Shown one piece after another: positions 30,179-35,394 of a DNA stretch of 35,394 nt (within the stretch, counting starts at the first letter, position 1; every line of letters starts with the position of its first letter). Origin of the DNA: DATCZS01 sp036525795 (GTDB taxonomy: Bacteria > Actinomycetota > Acidimicrobiia > Spongiisociales > ZC4RG35); assembly GCA_036525795.1 (NCBI GenBank), contig DATCZS010000061.1, forward strand, positions 1 to 35,394, given 5' to 3'. The translations under genes were made by a program, and so were the position numbers. Below the pieces are notes generated by a model. The model saw only the letters and a program-made list of their open reading frames with translations. It was not told where the DNA came from and ran no database searches.

Positions 30179-32701
30179 TCACTCGTATGCGATCGCCTGC
30201 AGCACGTCGAGGCGGGATCCGCGCCGCGCCGGGTAGATGGCGGCGAGGATTCCCAGGCCGGAGGTCGCCACCAGCCACGACACCAGCTGGGGCCACGGAG
30301 CGGCGAAGCGGAGATCGTCCCCGATGGCGGTGACCACCGACCAGCCGAACAGCAGTCCGATGCCCGTGCCGAGGAGGCCGCCGAAGGTCGCGATGATCAC
30401 CGCTTCCCACGTGATCATGCTGCGCACCTGCCCCCGCACCATTCCCACGGCTCGCAGCACGCCGATCTCGCGGGTCCGCTCGATCACCGACAGCAGGAGC
30501 GTCCCCACCACGCCCAGGGTCCCGATGACGAGGGACACCGCCAGCAGGGCGTAGAGGATGTTGAGGATCGTCCCGATCGCGCCGCTCGCCTGGTCTCTGA
30601 AGGCCTCCTGGTCCTGGATCTGAATCCCCCGGAACTCGGTGACGACCGGTTCGAGTGCCGCCCGCCCCTGGTCGACCCCCACACCGTCGACGAACTCGAC
30701 CAGAACCTGGCTGTCGAGGCGTTCGACGAAGCCCGCCTCGTATGTGTCCATCCCGATGAGGGCCCCGGCCGGCGAGTCCTCGTAGATCGCCACGAGTTCC
30801 AGCGGTCGCACTCCGGTTGCGCCGAACGTCACCGCCACCATGTCCCCCAGCGCTCGCCCTTCGGCCCTGTCGGCCCGCAGCGCAACGGTGTCTCCCCCGA
30901 GGAGCCCGAGATCTCCTTCGAGGACCGAGTAGCCGATGAGTTCGAATGTGGCGCCGGTCCCCGCTCCGACGAAGGTGTCGTCTCCATCGATGAGGATCTG
31001 CCCCTGACGCTGGGATCCCACCCGCTCCACCACGTCGAGCGCCGCCACCCTGCGCGCCACTTCCGGTGAGAAGCCGAGCCCGCCGAACCCCGAAGGGGCG
31101 AGGATCACGTCGGATCGGAACCGGGCCGTCAGCTCCTGGTCGGCCGTCACCCGGGCCGACTCGGCGAGGATCGACACCAGGCTCACCAGGGCGAGGCCGA
31201 CCATGAGAGCTGACGCCGTCAGGCCGGTGCGGCGCGGAGCCCGCATGGCGTTGCCCCTCGCAAGGCGGCCGGTGATGCCAGACAGCCGGCTCACCGGCCT
31301 GCCGAGCACCGATGCCACCGGGCGGGCGATGACGGCTGCGAGCACGGCGAGACCGACGAACATCAACGCCGCCCCGGCGCCGACGAGCCAGATCGCCGAT
31401 GGAGCCCAGTCGGGCAGGTCGAAGAACAGGCCGACTCCCAGCAAGGCCGCTCCGGCTCCGGTGAGGGGTCCTCCGACCAGGGTTCGCACCCGGAGCTGGC
31501 GCCGGGCCGGCGGGGCGAATCCCTCGCGCATCGCCTGGATGGGCGCCACCGCTGCCGCCTTGAACGCCGGGACGAGCGCCGACACGGTCGTCACCCCCAC
31601 TCCGGTGGCGAACCCGGCGAGCAGCGTGCCGGGCGTCACCCGGAGCGGGCCTTCCGGGAGGGCCAGTCCTCCTGCGCCGAACCCGAGGCGGATGAGTTGA
31701 GCCAGCCCGACCCCCATCAGCAGCCCTACCGAGGACGCGATGAGCGAGATCGCCAGCGCCTCGGCCAGCATGAGGTTGCGGATCTGTCCCGCCGTTGCTC
31801 CGATCGCCCGCAGGACGGCGAGCTCGCGGGTGCGCTGGGCGATCGTGACCCGGAAGATGTTCGAGATCACGAACGTGCCCACGAACAGCGCCACCCCGGC
31901 GAACACGAGCACGAACGTGCGAATGAAGGAGATGGCTTCGGTGAACGCTTCCACCTGCTGTCGGGCCAGGGCCTCGGCGGAGATCGCCTCGAATTCCTCC
32001 CCGAGGGCCGCTTCGAGCCTTCCGGCCAGGTCGGTGGCGGGGACGGAGTCGTCGCCCACCACCTCGATCGTCGAGTAGCGACCCGCGAGGTCGAACATCT
32101 GTCTGGCGAGTTCGACGTTCATGAACACAGAGACGGTCCCGCCCACCGACTCGGCTCCGGAGAACTCGACGATGCCGGCCACCGTCACCTCTCGTGGGCC
32201 GCCCAATCCGGTGATCGTCACGGTGTCGCCGATGGCGGCATCCATGCGCCGGGCGACGGCGGCGTCGATTGCGACTTCGCTCGTCGCCGCGGGCGGCGCG
32301 CCGGATCGGATGGCCGCGATGGTTGGGAGCTTCGGCCACGTGAGGCCGAAGATCGGTGGGCCGCTCGTCTCGACTGCCGTCCCGTCCGGACCGGCCAGCG
32401 CCAGAAACCCTGTGACGCTTCCCTGCGCGTCCGCAACGCCGTCCACCGCGATCACGGCGTCGAGCAGGTCCTCATCCAGCGGTTGGGGGATGGCAAACGG
32501 GAGTTCGGGGTCGACCTCCGACCGGATCTGGATGTCGAAACCGGCGAACGTGTCCTGGAACAGTGTCTCGAAGGTGCGGCTGAGCGTGTCGGTGAACACC
32601 AGCGTGGCCACCACGAACCCGACCGAGAACGCAATCACCAGTCCACTGATGAGCAGTCTCGCGCGATGGCCGATCGCAGCCTTGAGTGCTGCCCGCCACA
32701 T
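30179..32701 (-). CDS. ABC transporter permease with two FtsX domains
   Basis: An 840-residue permease. Helix 1 is near residues 15-38, followed by a large extracellular MacB-type periplasmic domain (about 40-255), three helices (about 265-380) with an FtsX domain, a second helix group and extracellular domain, and a final FtsX domain (about 715-835). This 10-helix duplicated layout is usual for actinobacterial FtsX-like permeases that move lipids, lipoproteins or peptides out of the membrane. Its ATG begins one base after the ATPase stop codon, so the pair is one transporter. The substrate is unknown. Confidence 0.9.
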   Translation of the reverse strand: MWRAALKAAIGHRARLLISGLVIAFSVGFVVATLVFTDTLSRTFETLFQDTFAGFDIQIRSEVDPELPFAIPQPLDEDLLDAVIAVDGVADAQGSVTGFLALAGPDGTAVETSGPPIFGLTWPKLPTIAAIRSGAPPAATSEVAIDAAVARRMDAAIGDTVTITGLGGPREVTVAGIVEFSGAESVGGTVSVFMNVELARQMFDLAGRYSTIEVVGDDSVPATDLAGRLEAALGEEFEAISAEALARQQVEAFTEAISFIRTFVLVFAGVALFVGTFVISNIFRVTIAQRTRELAVLRAIGATAGQIRNLMLAEALAISLIASSVGLLMGVGLAQLIRLGFGAGGLALPEGPLRVTPGTLLAGFATGVGVTTVSALVPAFKAAAVAPIQAMREGFAPPARRQLRVRTLVGGPLTGAGAALLGVGLFFDLPDWAPSAIWLVGAGAALMFVGLAVLAAVIARPVASVLGRPVSRLSGITGRLARGNAMRAPRRTGLTASALMVGLALVSLVSILAESARVTADQELTARFRSDVILAPSGFGGLGFSPEVARRVAALDVVERVGSQRQGQILIDGDDTFVGAGTGATFELIGYSVLEGDLGLLGGDTVALRADRAEGRALGDMVAVTFGATGVRPLELVAIYEDSPAGALIGMDTYEAGFVERLDSQVLVEFVDGVGVDQGRAALEPVVTEFRGIQIQDQEAFRDQASGAIGTILNILYALLAVSLVIGTLGVVGTLLLSVIERTREIGVLRAVGMVRGQVRSMITWEAVIIATFGGLLGTGIGLLFGWSVVTAIGDDLRFAAPWPQLVSWLVATSGLGILAAIYPARRGSRLDVLQAIAYE

Positions 32702-32702
32702 C

Positions 32703-33431
32703 TCAGGCCTCGAGTCGCTTGATCCGATCGAGGATCCGCTCGGCGGTGGGCTCGCGAAGCTCGTCGACGATCCTGCCGTCCCCCAGGAACACCACCCGAT
32801 CCGAGAAGGAGGCGGCGGTGGCGTCGTGTGTGACCATCACCACGGTCTGTTCGAAGACGTCGACCGCCCTGCGGAGGAGTTCGAGCAGCTGTGCCCCGCT
32901 CTGTGAGTCGAGGTTTCCGCTGGGCTCGTCTGCAAACACGATCTCCGGCCGGGACACCAGTGCCCTGGCCACCGCCACCCGCTGTTGCTGTCCCCCCGAC
33001 AGCTCCGACGGACGATGGCCGAGGCGATCGGAGAGGCCGAGCGCCGAGACCACCGAGTCGAGCCAGGCGGAATCAGGGGCCCGGCCCGCGATCGACAGGG
33101 GAAGGACGATGTTCTCGAGGGCGTCGAGTGTGGGGATCAGGTTGAACGCCTGGAACACGAACCCCATGCGCTCCCGTCTCAGCACGGTCAGGTCGCGGTC
33201 GTCGAGCGTCCCCAGATCGACGTCCCCGAGCATCACCGTCCCGGAGGTCAGATGGTCGAGACCGGCCAGGCAATGGAGCAGGGTCGACTTGCCTGATCCG
33301 GAAGGCCCCATGATCGCCGTGAACCGGCCCCGCTCGAATTCTGCATCCACCCCGTCGAGGGCGCGCACGGCGGTGGGGCCCGATCCGTAGATCTTGACGG
33401 CGCCGATCGCCCGGGCTGCATGGAGAGACAT
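32703..33431 (-). CDS. ABC transporter ATP-binding protein (LolD/MacB type)
   Basis: A 242-residue ATPase. Walker A is GPSGSGKST (42-50), the signature LSGGQQQR, Walker B FADEPSGNLD, and the switch histidine is in MVTHD. The insertion FVFQAFNLIPTLDALENI is characteristic of the LolD/MacB/FtsE branch that pairs with FtsX-like permeases, and the adjacent permease confirms this. I chose the ATG at 33431 because TAGCCT (plus 33439-33444) lies 7 bases upstream; an upstream in-frame ATG would be in front of that box. Confidence 0.93.
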   Translation of the reverse strand: MSLHAARAIGAVKIYGSGPTAVRALDGVDAEFERGRFTAIMGPSGSGKSTLLHCLAGLDHLTSGTVMLGDVDLGTLDDRDLTVLRRERMGFVFQAFNLIPTLDALENIVLPLSIAGRAPDSAWLDSVVSALGLSDRLGHRPSELSGGQQQRVAVARALVSRPEIVFADEPSGNLDSQSGAQLLELLRRAVDVFEQTVVMVTHDATAASFSDRVVFLGDGRIVDELREPTAERILDRIKRLEA

Positions 33432-33474
33432 CGGCAGCAGGCTAGGGGCTGGAAGGTGCAATACCGACCGGGCG

Positions 33475-33942
33475 TCAGCGTTCGGCGCCGGTGAACCCGA
33501 GTTGGCGCCACGCCTCGTATGCCACGAGGGCCACCGAGTTGGAGAGGTTGAGGCTTCGCACCCCCGGTCTCATGGGAATGAACAGAGTCTCGCCCACGAG
33601 GTCCGAATGGAGCACCTCCTCGGGCAGCCCGACCGATTCCGGTCCGAACAAGAACGCATCGCCCGGGTGGAAGGTCAGGTCGGTGTACCGCGTGCGTCCC
33701 GACTTGGCCAGCGCGAGGACGCGCGGCGGATTGGCGGCGTGGATGAATGCCTCCAGGCTCGGATGGGTCGTCACGGTGGCACGGTCCCGGTAGTCCATCC
33801 CGGCGCGGCGCAACCGGGCGTCGTCCATCGAGAACCCGAGCGGCTCGATCAGATGCAGGCTCGTCCCGGTGTTCGCCGCCAGGCGCATGGCATTCCCGGT
33901 GTTGGGCGGGATCTCCGGGTGGTAGAGGACCAGGTGGAACAT
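33475..33942 (-). CDS. trmL: tRNA (cytidine/uridine-34 2'-O)-methyltransferase TrmL
   Basis: A 155-residue SPOUT-class methyltransferase that modifies the wobble base of certain tRNA(Leu) species using S-adenosylmethionine. SPOUT features: PEIPPNTGNAMRL near the N-terminus, the knot segment FLFGPESVGLPEEVL and the C-terminal motif RSLNLSNSVALVAYE. The size fits TrmL. The ATG at 33942 gives the usual N-terminus (MFHLVLYHPEIPPN); the frame continues upstream by 16 residues without family resemblance. No ribosome-binding site or -10-like box is obvious, so the start is slightly uncertain. Confidence 0.93.
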   Translation of the reverse strand: MFHLVLYHPEIPPNTGNAMRLAANTGTSLHLIEPLGFSMDDARLRRAGMDYRDRATVTTHPSLEAFIHAANPPRVLALAKSGRTRYTDLTFHPGDAFLFGPESVGLPEEVLHSDLVGETLFIPMRPGVRSLNLSNSVALVAYEAWRQLGFTGAER

Positions 33943-34003
33943 GGTCAGGTGGCACACCGAAGGCGGCGAGTGGCACCGCCCGGGGGACACCCTCGGTGCG
34001 CAG

Positions 34004-34387
34004 TCACCGCTCGTCGCCGTATGGCCGGGTGATGATCTCGAGGTTGTGCCCGCCGGGATCCTCGAAGTACACCCCGCGTCCGCCGTCGTGGGTGTTGATC
34101 TGCCCGGGGCGACGGTGACCGGGATCGGCCCAGAAGTCCAGTCCCTGGGACTGGATCCGTCCGAAGATCTCGTCGAACTCCTCTTCCCCGACGAGGAAGG
34201 CGTAGTGCTGTGGCCCTCGCTCTTCGTGGTCCTCGAGGAAGTCGAGCGTGACGCCGTTGCTCAGCCCGACGGCCAGGAACGGACCCCACTCCACCGGTTG
34301 CCCGAGCCCGAAGAGCCGGGTGAGGAACTCCGCAGACGCTCGCGGGTCCGGCACGTAGACGATGGTGTGGTTCAGTTCGATGGCCAT
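34004..34387 (-). CDS. VOC-family (glyoxalase/dioxygenase-like) protein
   Basis: A 127-residue protein of the vicinal oxygen chelate superfamily, two paired beta-alpha-beta-beta-beta units. Signature parts are LNHTIVYVPDPRASAEFLTR at the start and GRGVYFEDPGGHNLEIITRPYG at the end, with metal-ligand candidates His7, His62 and Glu117. Members include glyoxalases, extradiol dioxygenases and drug-binding proteins; the reaction here is unknown. The ATG at 34387 follows TAGGCT (plus 34397-34402) by 9 bases. Confidence 0.88.
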   Translation of the reverse strand: MAIELNHTIVYVPDPRASAEFLTRLFGLGQPVEWGPFLAVGLSNGVTLDFLEDHEERGPQHYAFLVGEEEFDEIFGRIQSQGLDFWADPGHRRPGQINTHDGGRGVYFEDPGGHNLEIITRPYGDER

Positions 34388-34437
34388 CGAGGTCCGAGCC
34401 TATCGGGTCGAGGTGGAGGAGCGCCGAGCGTCGTTCG

Positions 34438-35097
34438 CTAGAACAGTTTCAGCTCGTTCGACTCGATCTCGCGGAGTCCCTCGTAGTCCACCTCGATGGC
34501 GTCCATGCCGCGGGCGTCCGCCATCGTTCGTGCCTGTGGGGCGATGGACTGGGCCACGAAGATGCCCCGCACCGGCGAGAGGCGCGAATCGAGATTGAGC
34601 CGCTCCACGTAGCGTGCGAGTTGCTCCACGCCGTCGATCTCGCCGCGTCGTTTGATCTCGATCGCCACGGTGGTGCCGTTCGAGTCGGTGCAGAGGAGGT
34701 CGACCGGACCGATGTCGGTCTGGTACTCGCGGCGGAGGAGGCTGAGCCCGTCCTCGACGACCCAGGGTCGGGCGGCGAGCAGCTCTTGGAGATGTGCCTC
34801 GACTCCGTCCTTCTGCAGACCGGGGTCGAGCCCCAGCTCGTGGTCGACGTCGGAGTGGATCCGATGGATCGTGATCGTCAACCTCTCGCCCTTCGGGTTC
34901 ACCACCACCCACTGGCCGTCTGCTTCGGTGACGGTGTTGGGGGCGTTCATCCAGTTGAGGGGCTTGTACGCACCGCCGTCGGAGTGGATGGCCACGCATC
35001 CGTCCGCCTTGCGCATGATCAGGCGCGTCGCCCGGGGCAGATGGGCGGAGAGCCGGCCTTCGTATTCCACCGTGCACTCGGCGATCACGATCCGCAT
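34438..35097 (-). CDS. nucS: Mismatch endonuclease NucS/EndoMS
   Basis: A 219-residue nuclease. It is the mismatch-specific endonuclease that replaces MutS/MutL in most actinobacteria and in many archaea, cutting both strands at mispairs. The N-terminal domain (1-95) binds DNA and dimerises. The C-terminal RecB-like domain has the catalytic Asp133, Glu147 and Lys149 (VDLLCTDSNGTTVAIEIKRR). The protein ends in NELKLF, a hydrophobic tail like the sliding-clamp-binding motif seen in other NucS proteins. The ATG at 35097 follows TAGCCT (plus 35105-35110) by 7 bases. A 20-unit heptamer array begins 58 bases upstream of the start. Confidence 0.95.
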   Translation of the reverse strand: MRIVIAECTVEYEGRLSAHLPRATRLIMRKADGCVAIHSDGGAYKPLNWMNAPNTVTEADGQWVVVNPKGERLTITIHRIHSDVDHELGLDPGLQKDGVEAHLQELLAARPWVVEDGLSLLRREYQTDIGPVDLLCTDSNGTTVAIEIKRRGEIDGVEQLARYVERLNLDSRLSPVRGIFVAQSIAPQARTMADARGMDAIEVDYEGLREIESNELKLF

Positions 35098-35155
35098 CGG
35101 GGCGAGGCTACCGCCTGGCTGTCAGTGGCGACTTCCGCGGTGAGGGGGGAGGTCT

Positions 35156-35295
35156 CACGTCGCACGTCGCACGTCGCACGTCGCACGTCGCACGTCTCAC
35201 GTCGCACGTCTCACGTCGCACGTCTCACGTCGCACGTCTCACGTCGCACGTCGCACGTCGCACGTCTCACGTCGCACGTCGCACGTCCCACGTCC
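35156..35295. repeat. Tandem array of 20 heptamers (CACGTCN) upstream of nucS
   Basis: Exactly 20 consecutive 7-base units with consensus CACGTCG. Only the seventh base varies: G in 13 units, T in 5 (units 6, 8, 10, 12 and 16) and C in the last 2. Units 5-13 alternate G and T, showing that dimer blocks were copied. Every unit contains the palindrome ACGT. It lies between the end of the gene at 35322 and the nucS start. Confidence 0.95.
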
Positions 35296-35321
35296 TGGGT
35301 GTGATCGCTGATCGCCGATGT

Positions 35322-35394
35322 TCAGCTCCCCGCCAGCTTCGTCAGCGCCAGGGCCTGGGCCAGGATCGACTTCTCGAGGTCGTCGAGGTCCTGG
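35322..35394 (-). CDS. 3' end of an unidentified gene (5' part outside window)
   Basis: The last 24 codons of a minus-strand frame, ending LAQALALTKLAGS and stop at 35322-35324. The sequence is an Ala/Leu-rich helix starting QDLDDLEKSI. The codon bias (G or C at third positions) is as in neighbouring genes. Too little is visible to name it; it would lie upstream of nucS on the same strand, separated by the heptamer array. Confidence 0.5.
   Translation of the reverse strand, partial: QDLDDLEKSILAQALALTKLAGS

Noticed and set aside
29829..32339. An 836-codon minus-strand open frame in another phase of the permease gene
   Set aside because: It is an out-of-phase shadow of the FtsX permease: Arg/Gly-rich with no membrane segments.
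35156..35295. The heptamer array as a CRISPR
   Set aside because: The units are 7 bases long and contiguous, with no spacers and no cas genes nearby.

Overview
The window is about 35 kb of very GC-rich, densely coding chromosome. It holds 35 complete protein genes, a regulatory leader-peptide ORF and two genes cut by the window edges. The gene content points to Actinomycetota: a NucS/EndoMS mismatch endonuclease, F420-type oxidoreductase families (PPOX-class and LLM-class), a free-standing 5'-3' exonuclease and many apparently leaderless genes. I suspect class Acidimicrobiia or a relative, but that is an inference; there is no rRNA in the window. No tRNA, rRNA, CRISPR array, insertion sequence, prophage or attachment site was recognised, and no gene-free stretch exceeds 300 bases.

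Layout. 1-4.4 kb: end of the helicase gene hrpB, a Na/Pi-cotransporter family protein and a zinc alcohol dehydrogenase. 4.5-8.2 kb: a membrane protein, a serine hydrolase, a second zinc dehydrogenase and fabH. 8.2-10.1 kb: a divergent RNA-metabolism pair, an RRM protein and a DEAD-box helicase. 10.1-11.9 kb: a PPOX protein and, divergently, a DAHP synthase-like/chorismate mutase fusion preceded by a Phe/Tyr leader peptide and an attenuator. 11.9-15.5 kb, all minus strand: LLM oxidoreductase, YbdK-type ligase, tag, azlCD. 15.6-20.6 kb: a membrane-anchored molybdopterin oxidoreductase, a mercaptopyruvate sulfurtransferase operon, DUF2905, and two genes whose 5' ends overlap head to head (a helical protein and the exonuclease). 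20.6-24.3 kb: FAD oxidoreductase with GNAT acetyltransferase, then an ArsR-type regulator with a coupled 63-residue protein under a palindromic operator. 24.4-28.7 kb: fba, nhaA and a tiny zinc-ribbon protein, then DUF454 and an alpha/beta hydrolase. 28.8-33.4 kb: MFS transporter and a LolD/MacB-type ABC exporter. 33.5-35.4 kb: trmL, a VOC protein, nucS, a 20-unit heptamer repeat and the end of another gene.

The strongest signal is around 10.6-11.9 kb. A nearly leaderless 20-codon ORF rich in Phe and Tyr codons is followed by alternative hairpins that read as a classic transcription attenuator. The gene it controls is a fusion in which the chorismate mutase active site looks intact, while the DAHP synthase half has lost several substrate- and metal-binding residues. 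Other points of interest are a recurring TAnnnT box 6-9 bases before about 20 start codons, overlapping divergent promoters at 19.7 kb, an operator wrapped exactly around a -10 box at 22.85 kb, and a length-variable-looking repeat directly upstream of the mismatch-repair gene nucS.
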